64,000 nt of DNA from Maribacter cobaltidurans (GTDB lineage Bacteria; Bacteroidota; Bacteroidia; Flavobacteriales; Flavobacteriaceae), in assembly GCF_002269385.1 (NCBI RefSeq), contig NZ_CP022957.1:3525001-3589000 (forward strand), given 5' to 3'. Shown piece after piece: positions 43,560 through 52,973 of this stretch. Both the position numbers and the translations under genes were made by a program. Every line of letters starts with the position of its first letter. The first letter of the stretch is position 1. Below the pieces are notes generated by a model. It was not told the origin of the DNA and searched no databases. It saw only the letters and a program-made list of their open reading frames with translations.

Positions 43560-44249
43560 TTATGATGTAAAGTAGCCGGTTAACTGGAAGCCGAGAAGTA
43601 AAAACCCAGCAGCCATAAGAGCTGTATTTGTAATTGTTGAAAATTTCATAAAACTGCGTTGCCTTCGCCAAACGGTTATAAGAATCAATACAATTGCCAA
43701 TGCTATAAACTGACCTATTTCTACACCGATATTAAAACCAATTAGATTGGTAAAAAGGCCTTCCCGGTCAAACTTGAATTCTTGTAGTTTACTTGCAAGG
43801 CCAAAACCGTGAAACAATCCGAATATCAAAACTGCGGCTTTGGTATTGGGTTGTTTGCCGAAGAATCTTTTGAAACCACCTAAATTATCGAATCCTTTAT
43901 ACACGATAGAAAGGGCAATTATGGCATCGATAAGGTAGGCGTTAATTGTGATGTCACTTAAAACACCAAACAGTAAGGTGGTACTGTGCCCGATAGTAAA
44001 AAAACTAACATATAACAATACCTCCTTAGGCTTGTAGAGGAAGAAGATGACACCTACCAAAAATAGTAGATGGTCATAGCCAGTAATCATATGTTTCGCC
44101 CCTATATATAAGAATGGCCCAAAGGCAACACCATTATTTCCCAACAAAAATGTTTGGGTGTTTTCATCTACTCCGTGGGCAAATGCACTTGTACAAAGTG
44201 TGCAAACGAGAGTCAATACCAAGAAGGATATTATCTTTTTTATTTTCAT
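43560..44249 (-). CDS. HupE/UreJ-family metal permease
   Basis: 229 aa, signal peptide followed by seven helices; HGVDENTQ after the signal, and conserved histidines in ITGYDHLLFL, FTIGHSTTL and LIFGLFHGFGLA. HupE/UreJ proteins transport nickel or cobalt. The surroundings suggest the element handles Ni/Co. Confidence 0.88.
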   Translation of the reverse strand: MKIKKIISFLVLTLVCTLCTSAFAHGVDENTQTFLLGNNGVAFGPFLYIGAKHMITGYDHLLFLVGVIFFLYKPKEVLLYVSFFTIGHSTTLLFGVLSDITINAYLIDAIIALSIVYKGFDNLGGFKRFFGKQPNTKAAVLIFGLFHGFGLASKLQEFKFDREGLFTNLIGFNIGVEIGQFIALAIVLILITVWRRQRSFMKFSTITNTALMAAGFLLLGFQLTGYFTS

Positions 44250-44301
44250 AGTAAACTCGATTAAATCTCAATACAAATTATGATGTAATGAGATGTGAAT
44301 A

Positions 44302-44514
44302 TTAATGTGCGTGCCCGTGGGATTTAACCTGTTCTAAGCTATCCATTGTTTTTTTTCTTGCCAATTGAATGCTGTCCTGAATTCTTATCATTTCTGCATT
44401 GTTGTCCTTCGGAGTGTTTTTTTGGACCGCTGGAGAAGTCTCTTCCTTTTTTGTTTCCTTGCAGGATACTAAAAGTGTCATTGCAACTGCTGTGATAAAA
44501 AGTACTCTTTTCAT
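44302..44514 (-). CDS. Small lipoprotein with His-rich tail
   Basis: 70 aa. Signal peptide ends LLVSC; the mature part is charged and helical and ends SHGHAH. The histidine-rich tail would bind divalent metal at the periplasmic side. It lies between the HupE and MFS genes on one strand. Confidence 0.6.
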   Translation of the reverse strand: MKRVLFITAVAMTLLVSCKETKKEETSPAVQKNTPKDNNAEMIRIQDSIQLARKKTMDSLEQVKSHGHAH

Positions 44515-44554
44515 AATGTATTGATTTAGATATTAGTGTTTATGAATTATTATT

Positions 44555-45811
44555 CTATGCTTTTAATTTGTATTGATTTGAAATTTTAGGCTTCTTTCTT
44601 GGTCTAAGAAACAGGAACACAATCAGTAACAGTGAAAGTGTAAGCATCCCACCATAGAGAAAATCCTTTTCAGGCACTTTGGTCCCGAGAAATCCTGCAA
44701 TAGGATAAGAAATCGCCCACCACAAATGTGAAAAGGCAAAATGGGAACCATAGACTTTTCCCTGTTCCTCTCCAGAAATGTTTTCGCCAATAAGGGTTTC
44801 CGAAGGTATCTCTGCCAAACTTTGACCCAATCCGGCAAGGACCCAAAACACAAGAAGTAGGGAAAAATTCAAGTAATTGGCAGCACTGATGGCGAGGCCT
44901 AGTACCAAAGCTCCAACTATTAGGGAAACCTGTCTGGATTTGGTCTTATCCACAGCTCCTGAAACAAATGCAGCCACCGCAGCACCAATCCCGAATGCGG
45001 CCATAGTCCAACCGTATTCCTTATCAGTTAGGTTCAACTCACCCTTTATTAAAACAATGGTATTGACCAGTATAAAGGCACCAGCCATTGCCGAAACTAG
45101 TTCTATGAAAAGAGCAAATCGAATGTATCTGTTACCAAATAAAAGTTTAATGCCTTTGGTAACCTCCTGCCAGGTTGTCGGGTGTTTTTTTGAAATATGT
45201 TCTTCTGGAGCATTTAGAAACTCTTTTGGGAGGGTCAAGAGCAAAATACCTGCTATTATAAATGTAGCCGCATCGACCAGAAATATTTCCCTGGCACCCA
45301 GCCATACGGCCAGTATCCCTGCTAATCCAGGCCCCAAAATACCCAAAATCTGATAAGTGGCAGCCGACAATCCAATTGCTTCCCGATATAACTTTTTGTC
45401 TACAACTTGCGGTATTACCGAGCGGTAAGTAGGACTGAAAAAAGCATTGAACACATTCATCAAAAATACCAAGGCATAAATTTGCCATTCTGCGGTAACG
45501 AATGGCAGTAAGGCCACAAGACCCATTCTAATAAAGTGGGTAACGTACAAAATCTTTTTTCGGTCAATCCGGTCTGCAAGAACACCTGCAAAAGGAGAGA
45601 ATATGATAAAGGCTGTTACCCGCAAGGTGAGGGCCGTGGCTAAAATTACCGCAGCCCTTTCTTCCCCAAATTGATATGCCAACAAGGCCAAACCTACCCA
45701 GGTAATGGCGTCCCCCAATAAGCTAATGGTTTGTGCCAAGTATAACTTGGCGAATAATTTATTGTGCAGGGCCTGAAAAGGTTCTGTTAAGTTGGATAAA
45801 GCCTTGTTCAT
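44555..45811 (-). CDS. MFS transporter (NreB/MFS_3-like)
   Basis: 418 aa, 12 helices. The helix 2-3 loop motif GVLADRIDRKK and the overall MFS_3 pattern are clear. MFS exporters of this group include nickel and cobalt efflux pumps such as NreB, which would fit HupE and RND neighbours; substrate is otherwise unknown. It follows the adaptor gene in the same direction. Confidence 0.82.
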   Translation of the reverse strand: MNKALSNLTEPFQALHNKLFAKLYLAQTISLLGDAITWVGLALLAYQFGEERAAVILATALTLRVTAFIIFSPFAGVLADRIDRKKILYVTHFIRMGLVALLPFVTAEWQIYALVFLMNVFNAFFSPTYRSVIPQVVDKKLYREAIGLSAATYQILGILGPGLAGILAVWLGAREIFLVDAATFIIAGILLLTLPKEFLNAPEEHISKKHPTTWQEVTKGIKLLFGNRYIRFALFIELVSAMAGAFILVNTIVLIKGELNLTDKEYGWTMAAFGIGAAVAAFVSGAVDKTKSRQVSLIVGALVLGLAISAANYLNFSLLLVFWVLAGLGQSLAEIPSETLIGENISGEEQGKVYGSHFAFSHLWWAISYPIAGFLGTKVPEKDFLYGGMLTLSLLLIVFLFLRPRKKPKISNQYKLKA

Positions 45812-45851
45812 TTTTATTTTTAAAATTTTTGAATTGCCTTTTAAAATGAAA

Positions 45852-47045
45852 TTATTCTTCCTCAGAATTGCGCAATGCCGACAAGATGGAATAAGCGTTC
45901 TTTGTTACAGGCTTTAAATTATCGACATCAGCACTTTCGGCAAACGTTATGGCCGTGTAGCCTTCCTGCTCGATTCCTTTTTTAACCTGTTCCAGTCTAA
46001 ATGTATAACCGCTATCAGAGGTTTCGGTCTGGAAGATTACATAATCCTTTCCTTCATACTGGACTATTGCTTCTGAAGGAACGGCATTTTGTTTATTGGT
46101 GCCGCTTTCAACCCAGGCTTTTACATACATACCCGGTAAAATCCCATTTTCGTCCCCCTTTATGATATGACAGTGTACCGGTGTTATCCGGTCGTTGCCT
46201 GTAGCCTTTCCAATTAAAAAGACCTCTGCGGTACGATCGAACTCATTTTCATTGGCAAGTGAAAATTTAACGGTTTGCCCCATTTCTATTTTTTCCAAAT
46301 CTTTTTCAAAGGCATTCAAGGCTAAATGGATGTCGTCCAAATTAACCAGTTCAAAAAGTACATCTTGCGGTGAAACATAATCGCCAATATTTACATAGCT
46401 CTCTTTTACATAGCCGCTAATGGGTGCATACAGGTTGGCAGTTCGTGTTATATTCCCGTTTTGTACTGAATTTTTACTGATTCCTATCAAGGCGAGCTGT
46501 TGTTCGTAAGCATTGACACGGCCTTGCATCACTTTATAATCAGAGGAAACTTCCTGAAAGGTTTTTGCTGAATTGATATCTTCTTCCCTTAATTGCTTTT
46601 GACGGTTGAATTCTTCTTCAAGAAATTCGAGTTTGCCCAAACTTTCCAAGTAGTCCTGTTGGATTTGGATAAATTCAGGATTTTCAATGGTGGCCAACAC
46701 CTGTCCTTTTTTAATCTCTTCCCCGGGTAATCTTCCTGCGGTTTTTAAATACCCTCCTAAAGGTGCAGATACAGAAGCCATACTTTTTGGCTCCACATCA
46801 ACAACACCATTAAGTTTAACAATGTTGCTAAGATTTCTCATCTCAATCTCCCCGGTCTCTATCCCTGCTAAATTGTATTGGTCTTTGGTAAAAGTGATTT
46901 GCTTCGAACCGTTGGGAATTGATTGCTCTTCTTTAGTAGAAGCTGAGGAAGAATCCATCTTTTCAGAATCGTTGTTTCCGCACGCCACCATAATTAGGGT
47001 ACTTAAAATGAGTAGCGCATTTTTTGTATTGAATTGAATTTTCAT
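45852..47045 (-). CDS. RND periplasmic adaptor (CusB/CzcB-like lipoprotein)
   Basis: 397 aa. Lipobox with Cys22 (LIMVAC), then the membrane-fusion domains: barrel-sandwich hybrid (VSAPLGGYLKTAGRLPGEEIKKG), coiled-coil hairpin and beta-barrel (ITPVHCHIIKGDENG). It joins the inner-membrane RND pump to the outer-membrane channel. It starts 29 bp after the pump gene. Confidence 0.9.
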   Translation of the reverse strand: MKIQFNTKNALLILSTLIMVACGNNDSEKMDSSSASTKEEQSIPNGSKQITFTKDQYNLAGIETGEIEMRNLSNIVKLNGVVDVEPKSMASVSAPLGGYLKTAGRLPGEEIKKGQVLATIENPEFIQIQQDYLESLGKLEFLEEEFNRQKQLREEDINSAKTFQEVSSDYKVMQGRVNAYEQQLALIGISKNSVQNGNITRTANLYAPISGYVKESYVNIGDYVSPQDVLFELVNLDDIHLALNAFEKDLEKIEMGQTVKFSLANENEFDRTAEVFLIGKATGNDRITPVHCHIIKGDENGILPGMYVKAWVESGTNKQNAVPSEAIVQYEGKDYVIFQTETSDSGYTFRLEQVKKGIEQEGYTAITFAESADVDNLKPVTKNAYSILSALRNSEEE

Positions 47046-47074
47046 TTTTTTATATTTAGTATGATGACATTTAT

Positions 47075-50000
47075 TTAAAGGCCCAGTAAAGCTTCTATTA
47101 CTATGATGGACTGATTATATTGATAAAGGGTGTTTAGATAGTCTGTGCGAATATCATTGGCCAAAGTGAGGTTTTGCAAGTATTGTGCATAGGAAACATT
47201 TCCACTTTTAAAGCTCTTTTCCGAATTATCAATAATAAGTTCGGCTTGTGGCAATGCTTCATTTTGATAATAATTTAAAGTGCCCTGAAGTTTATAGTAT
47301 TCCTGTAGTAAATTTTGCAATTCCCCTTCCAATTGAGTCTGGTTGAGTTCAATTTTGGACTGAGCAATATCCTCTTCAATTTTGGCGGCTTTTATTTTTG
47401 AACGGTGCCCACTTGGAAATATAGGGATGGCGAGTCCAACTTGAAAGAAGGAGAACCGGTCATCTGAATTCAAACTTTCGTTTGTTCCACTCATAGTTTG
47501 AATTCCGTTAAAGGTTTGGCTATTATAACCGAACATTAAATCCGGTAGCATTTTATTCCTTTCCACATTGGTCTCCCGTTTCCTTACTTCTAACTGTTGT
47601 TTTAAGTAGACATATAATGGACTTTTCTTAATAGATTGACTTTCAATATCCAATTCTATGTCACGGGGTAACAGTTCCTCATCGGAGACACTAATGTTAT
47701 CTTCAGTATTTAAAATCACTTGTAATCGCTTTTTGGCGATTTTCAAATCGGCCTCGTTTTGTTGAAGCTTGTTTTTTATCTGCATTGATTTTGTCGCAGA
47801 GGTAACGCTTTCCAGTTTTGTGGATTCGCCCGTTTCATAACGTCTCGAACTGGATCTTTCAAGATTGCTAAACAAACTGTCTTGGCGTTGCAACAAGCGT
47901 TCGTTCTCCACTAAGAATACGTACCTCAAATAAGCCGATTTTACATCGGCAATCAGATCATTTTTTTCTATAGCCTTAAGTTGTTCACTACTTTTTACCT
48001 TGGCCTTAGCTAATTTGAATTGACTGCTATAAACCGTAGGGAAATTAATCCGCTGTGAAACTCCATATAGGTTATCCTTTATATTAGGTGTATTAAACTC
48101 TCCATTTGAATAGGTGAATTCTGTTTTGGGAATGGTAATTGCACCATACTTTCCGGTTTTCTCAACATCTATCTCATATTGTGCAATTTTGATACGATTG
48201 TTGTTTTGAAGTGCAATTTCAATGGCCTGCTCCAAGGTAAGTGTGCGTTCTTGAGCTCGATTTATTTCTTGCGCCTGAAGCTGCGTCGCCGGAAAGAAAA
48301 GCCCGCCAATTAATATTAAAGTAGTGGCTACTTTTTTTCTTTTAAAACTGAATTTAACCTTACCTTCAGTAAAATATATGTACAGTACAGGGAGTACGAT
48401 AAGGGTCAGTGCAGTAGCAGTTATCAATCCACCTATAACAACTGTAGCAAGCGGTCGTTGAACTTCCGCACCTGAAGATGTAGCCAATGCCATAGGTAAG
48501 AAACCTAGGGCAGCAACTGTTGCTGTCATCAATACTGGTCTTAGTCTAACACTAGTCCCTTTAAGGACACGTTCATAAGTATCTGTTATCCCCTGACTTT
48601 TGAGCCTATTAAATTCTGCGATAAGAACTATTCCGTTCAAAACTGCAATTCCGAACAAAGCGATAAAACCAACACCAGCAGAAATACTAAATGGCATTCC
48701 ACGAATAAGTAGTGCAAAAACACCTCCAATAGCAGATAGCGGAATGGCTGTAAAGATGAGTAAGCTTTGTTTTAGTGAACCAAAAGCAAAATACAATAGA
48801 ATTAAGATTAGTAATAAAGCTACAGGCAACGCAATCATTAATCTTTGATTTGCTTCTTTTAAGTTTTGAAATTGACCTCCATAAGTAACATAATAGCCAG
48901 AAGGCATATTTACATTTTTAGACATAATCTGTTTTATGTCGTCTATAATACTTTGCACATCCCTTTCACGTACATTAAAACCAATAGTAACGCGTCGCTT
49001 AGCATTGTCGCGTTGTATTTGAACTGGGCCGGGTTCAAAAGATATTTTGGCTACTTCACTAAGAGGAATCTGTTGGCCTTCAGGAGTACCTATGTACAGA
49101 TTCTCAACATCAGTTATGTCGCTGCGACTTTCTTCCTGCAAGCGCACGACAAGATCAAAGCGCCTTTCTCCCTCAAACACCATTCCCGCTGCTTTTCCTG
49201 CAAACCCGGTTTCTATCGCGTTGTTTATAGTTTCTACGTTCAGTCCATATTGGGCGATTTTATCTCTGTTCAGTTGAATGTTGATTTGAGGTAATCCTGT
49301 AATCTCTTCAACATATAAATCATTAACCCCTTCAACAGGTCTTATTTTCTGTCCAACTTCATTTGCTAAGTCTGATAATGTTGACAAATCTTCCCCATAT
49401 ATCTTTAACACCACATCTTGTTTTGCACCAGTCAATAATTCATTAAAACGCATTTGTATAGGTTGCTGAAAACTAAAAGTAGCGTTCGGAATTACTGATA
49501 GGGATTCTTGCATTTCGGCTATTAGTCCTTCTCGGTCTTCAGCAGCGGTCCATTGGTCTTTTGGAGTAAGAATTACCATCATATCTCCAGCTTCGATGGG
49601 CATAGGATCAGTTGGTATTTCACCTGAACCGATCTTATTGACTACTTGTGTGACCTCGTCTGGATATTCATTAAGCAAAATTGTCTGCGCTTTTTGAGAA
49701 ACATCCAACATCTGATTAATAGAACTCCCAACGGGCACTCTAGTTTCAACTGCGAAATCCCCTTCATCAAGTTGAGGAATAAACTCACTGCCCATATTAG
49801 AAAAAACAATTATTGTCACAATAAATAACCCTATGGCCAATCCGATTACTAGGAGTTTTGTACGAAGAGCTGCTTCTATTATAGGTTTATATACACGTTG
49901 AAAGAAATCCATTAATTTGTCAGAAAAATTTCTTTTATGTTCCGTTTTCCTCCCTAAAGCAAGAGCAGACATCATAGGTACATATGTGAGTGATAATATT

Positions 50001-51475
50001 AAAGCCCCCAAAATTGCAAACATTACCGTTTGTGCCATTGGGTGGAACATTTTTCCCGAAACACCAGTCAATGCTAAAATGGGTAAATAAACAATAAGGA
50101 TTATAATCTGTCCAAATGCGGCAGAATTCATCATTTTACCAGCAGATTCTTTAACTTCTATATCCATCTGGTTTGATGATAACTTGGTTACTCCTTTATA
50201 TTTCTTTTTGCTCGAATGTATTCCAAACATTACGGATTCTACTATAATTACTGCCCCATCTACTATTAACCCAAAGTCAATGGCTCCCAAACTCATAAGA
50301 TTGCCCGAAACTCCAAATAAATTCATCATTACGATTGCAAAGAGCATTGAAAGTGGTATTACCGATGCTACGATTAGTCCACCTCTCAGATTTCCTAAAA
50401 AGAGAATTAAAACGAAAATTACTATAAGAGCACCCTCTGTAAGGTTTTTAGTTACTGTTCCTATGGCTCTATCTACAAGATTTTTTCTATCTAAATATGG
50501 CTCGATAGTTACCCCCTCAGGTAGGGTTTCCTTTATTTGCTCAATTTTATCTTTAACTCTATTGATGACCGCTGAAGAGTTTGCGCCCTTTAACATCATC
50601 ACGATTCCTGTAACTACTTCACCTTCTCCATTACGTGTTGCAGCACCATAGCGAATACCGTGTCCAAACTGTACTTTAGCAACATCACGTATAAGTATAG
50701 GAGTCCCATTATTTTCTTTAACTACAATTTTTTCGAGCTCTTGAAGATTGTTTACGAGTCCTTCACTACGTATAAAATAAGCATTGGGACCTTTATCTAT
50801 GTATGCACCACCTGTATTTTGGTTGTTTTTTTCAAGTGCGGCAAATATATCTTGAATGGTTATATCCATACTTTGAAGTTTGTTGGGATCAATGGCTATT
50901 TCATATTGTTTCACAAATCCTCCAAAACCACTAACTTCCGCAACTCCTGGTGTTCCTAATAACTGACGTTTAATAATCCAGTCTTGTATTGTTCGGAGTT
51001 CGGTTGCATCATATTGATCTTCGTAGCCTTTTTCTGGATGAACCACATATTGGTAAATTTCACCTAGTCCCGTTGTGACCGGAGCCATTTCAGGTTTTCC
51101 AACACCTTCAGGAATTTCATCTGCTGCAGATGATAAACGCTCTTGAACTTGTTGTCGTGCCCAATAGAGATCGGTTTTTTCCTCAAATACAATGGTTACA
51201 ATGGAAAGTCCAAAACGGGAAAAGGAGCGCATATCCTTTATGTCAGGAATACTTACCATAGTTTGCTCGACAGGAAATGTCACAAGTTGTTCCACTTCTT
51301 GAGCAGCTAGTGTTGGGGAAACGGTTATTACCATTACCTGGTTATCAGTAATATCAGGTACAGCATCTATGGGGAGTTTTGTAAGAGAATAGGTTCCCCA
51401 GCCTATTAGGAATAGGGTTAATATTCCAATAACAAGTTTATTGTTAATGGAAAATCGAATGATTTTATCTAACAT
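47075..51475 (-). CDS. CusA/CzcA heavy-metal RND pump fused to TolC-like outer-membrane channel
   Basis: 1466 aa. The first ~1040 residues form the HME-RND pump: 12 helices, the FGLIVDGAVIIVE segment in helix 4 with the Asp characteristic of proton-metal antiport. The last ~400 residues are a TolC/OMF protein with its own signal-like stretch (LILIGGLFFPATQLQAQ) and repeats of LTLEQAIEIALQNN. Fused CusA-TolC proteins are known in Bacteroidetes. The start MLDKIIRFSINNK at 51475 replaces a longer unlikely frame. Confidence 0.88.
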   Translation of the reverse strand: MLDKIIRFSINNKLVIGILTLFLIGWGTYSLTKLPIDAVPDITDNQVMVITVSPTLAAQEVEQLVTFPVEQTMVSIPDIKDMRSFSRFGLSIVTIVFEEKTDLYWARQQVQERLSSAADEIPEGVGKPEMAPVTTGLGEIYQYVVHPEKGYEDQYDATELRTIQDWIIKRQLLGTPGVAEVSGFGGFVKQYEIAIDPNKLQSMDITIQDIFAALEKNNQNTGGAYIDKGPNAYFIRSEGLVNNLQELEKIVVKENNGTPILIRDVAKVQFGHGIRYGAATRNGEGEVVTGIVMMLKGANSSAVINRVKDKIEQIKETLPEGVTIEPYLDRKNLVDRAIGTVTKNLTEGALIVIFVLILFLGNLRGGLIVASVIPLSMLFAIVMMNLFGVSGNLMSLGAIDFGLIVDGAVIIVESVMFGIHSSKKKYKGVTKLSSNQMDIEVKESAGKMMNSAAFGQIIILIVYLPILALTGVSGKMFHPMAQTVMFAILGALILSLTYVPMMSALALGRKTEHKRNFSDKLMDFFQRVYKPIIEAALRTKLLVIGLAIGLFIVTIIVFSNMGSEFIPQLDEGDFAVETRVPVGSSINQMLDVSQKAQTILLNEYPDEVTQVVNKIGSGEIPTDPMPIEAGDMMVILTPKDQWTAAEDREGLIAEMQESLSVIPNATFSFQQPIQMRFNELLTGAKQDVVLKIYGEDLSTLSDLANEVGQKIRPVEGVNDLYVEEITGLPQINIQLNRDKIAQYGLNVETINNAIETGFAGKAAGMVFEGERRFDLVVRLQEESRSDITDVENLYIGTPEGQQIPLSEVAKISFEPGPVQIQRDNAKRRVTIGFNVRERDVQSIIDDIKQIMSKNVNMPSGYYVTYGGQFQNLKEANQRLMIALPVALLLILILLYFAFGSLKQSLLIFTAIPLSAIGGVFALLIRGMPFSISAGVGFIALFGIAVLNGIVLIAEFNRLKSQGITDTYERVLKGTSVRLRPVLMTATVAALGFLPMALATSSGAEVQRPLATVVIGGLITATALTLIVLPVLYIYFTEGKVKFSFKRKKVATTLILIGGLFFPATQLQAQEINRAQERTLTLEQAIEIALQNNNRIKIAQYEIDVEKTGKYGAITIPKTEFTYSNGEFNTPNIKDNLYGVSQRINFPTVYSSQFKLAKAKVKSSEQLKAIEKNDLIADVKSAYLRYVFLVENERLLQRQDSLFSNLERSSSRRYETGESTKLESVTSATKSMQIKNKLQQNEADLKIAKKRLQVILNTEDNISVSDEELLPRDIELDIESQSIKKSPLYVYLKQQLEVRKRETNVERNKMLPDLMFGYNSQTFNGIQTMSGTNESLNSDDRFSFFQVGLAIPIFPSGHRSKIKAAKIEEDIAQSKIELNQTQLEGELQNLLQEYYKLQGTLNYYQNEALPQAELIIDNSEKSFKSGNVSYAQYLQNLTLANDIRTDYLNTLYQYNQSIIVIEALLGL

Positions 51476-51590
51476 TATAATTGAACAAGTTAAAAATGAA
51501 AAAAAGAAAATGGGATTCACTAAGCACCAATTTTATACACTTGTTAGGAGGAAGTGTAATATTTAGAACTTAAGATGAATACGAGAAATG

Positions 51591-52085
51591 CTACAACAAA
51601 AGATTATTGCATAGCTATGGTGTAACAAGCGTTAATATCAAACTCGATTAAAAGCCTGAATAACAGTTGCGACCTTAAGGAATTAACAAGAAGGAGGTCC
51701 CCGAAGGGTGTGGGAGGATAATGTTGAAAAATATGGAATTAAAGGATAATCCCGAAAGCGTTGTTTTTCAAAATTTGCGTGCCAGATAAATTGATTGTCG
51801 ATATCAATTATCAAAGCGGCATTTTGGAGAATCTTTGTTTTAAAATTAAGGTGCTTGGTAGCACCTGTTACATATTTTAAAGTCCTTTCATTTGAAGAAT
51901 GCTGAAAGTGTTCAAATATATGGCTTAGCTCTGAATGTTCTTGAGCTATTTGTTGAGAATCTGCTGTTAAAGCAATAGAAAAAGAAATCTGTTCGCCATC
52001 TGGTGATACGTCAGTATGAGGTACGATATCGTGACCTATCATAATGAAGGCTGCGGTAAAGAACAGTATATTTCTAAATAGCTTC
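51591..52085 (-). repeat. Tandem duplication unit 1
   Basis: Nearly identical to 52389-52875 about 800 bp away in the same orientation. Both contain the small His-rich secreted protein gene and the downstream GGAATTAACAAGAAGGAGGTCCCCGAA block. Confidence 0.7.
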
Positions 52086-52087
52086 AA
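51683..52087 (-). CDS. Small secreted His-rich protein
   Basis: 134 aa from a TTG start, with an N-terminal hydrophobic stretch and many histidines (IGHDIVPHTD, QEHSELSHIFEHFQHSSNER). The HxxxHxxxH-like run could bind metal. The sequence is duplicated downstream as a frameshifted copy. It is the first gene upstream of the RND pump and might act in metal sensing or buffering. Confidence 0.6.
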   Translation of the reverse strand: MKLFRNILFFTAAFIMIGHDIVPHTDVSPDGEQISFSIALTADSQQIAQEHSELSHIFEHFQHSSNERTLKYVTGATKHLNFKTKILQNAALIIDIDNQFIWHANFEKQRFRDYPLIPYFSTLSSHTLRGPPSC

Positions 52088-52144
52088 AAAATAATAATAA
52101 AAATTAGGGACAAATATAGTTATTTTGTTTCGTGTGACAAATTT

Positions 52145-52327
52145 TTAATGGGTATGATTAGTAATGAACATATGGCTATATAACAGTAATAAAAATAATA
52201 GTAGCACGAAAATAACAATTGCCACAATAAAGAAAGTTTTTAAAGCTTTATACTTTTTTCTGATTTCTGTTTCTGAATATTTTTTATTTCTTTCTTGTTT
52301 GCGCCTATTTTTGCGGTTTTCTGACAT
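52145..52327 (-). CDS. Small basic single-TM protein with His tail (second)
   Basis: 60 aa. The N-terminus SENRKNRRKQERNKK is basic, one long membrane helix follows (FFIVAIVIFVLLLFLLLLYS), and the end is NHTH. It is related in design to 42564-42731. It lies between the two copies of the tandem duplication. Confidence 0.6.
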   Translation of the reverse strand: MSENRKNRRKQERNKKYSETEIRKKYKALKTFFIVAIVIFVLLLFLLLLYSHMFITNHTH

Positions 52328-52388
52328 AAATATTGATATATAAGTAATTTCTAACGTAAAGATGAAAAAGGGAAAATGCTATGGCAAA

Positions 52389-52875
52389 AGATTGTTGCAT
52401 AGCTAAGGTATAGCAAGCATCAATGTCAAACTCGATTAAAGCTTGAATGACAGTTATCACCTTAAGGAATTAACAAGAAGGAGGTCCCCGAAAGGTATAG
52501 GAGGATAATGTTGAAAAGTATGGAATTAAAGGATAATACCGAAAGCGTTGTTTTTCAAAATTTGCGTGCCAAATAAATTGATGGTCTATATCAACTATCA
52601 AAGCGCTATTTTGAAGGATCTTTGTTTTAAAATCAAGGTGCTTGGTCGCACTTGTCACATATTTTAGAGTCCTTTCATTTGAAGAATGCTGAAAGTGCTC
52701 AAATATATGGTTTAACTCTGAATGTTCTATGGCTATTTGCTGAGAAACTTCTGTCCGGAGCAATAGAAAAAGAAATCTGTTCGCCATCCGGTGATATGTC
52801 GGTATGAGGCACGATATCATGACCTATCATAATGAAGGCTGCGGTAAAGAACAGTATATTTCTAAATAATTTCAA
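52389..52875 (-). repeat. Tandem duplication unit 2
   Basis: Duplicate of 51591-52085. Many single-base differences show that the duplication is not recent. Confidence 0.7.
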
Positions 52876-52878
52876 AAA
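52470..52878 (-). pseudogene. Frameshifted copy of the His-rich secreted protein gene
   Basis: Matches 51683-52087 nearly throughout, but a 1-bp insertion around 52745-52760 (GCTCCGGACAGAAGT.. versus the shorter intact sequence) shifts the frame. The intact C-terminal half (HSELNHIFEHFQHSSNERTLKYVT) can only be read in the shifted frame. Confidence 0.7.
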
Positions 52879-52973
52879 TTGCTTCTAAATTATTTTGCGA
52901 AAATAGCGATAAGTTTTTTCTTAAAAAAATATAAAAAACCATAAGTGAGAAATATTAGCATAAACATCGCTTT

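Noticed and set aside
48600..50959. Plus-strand frames of 82-155 codons opposite the RND pump gene
   Set aside because: They are antisense shadows of a long conserved protein with recognisable motifs.
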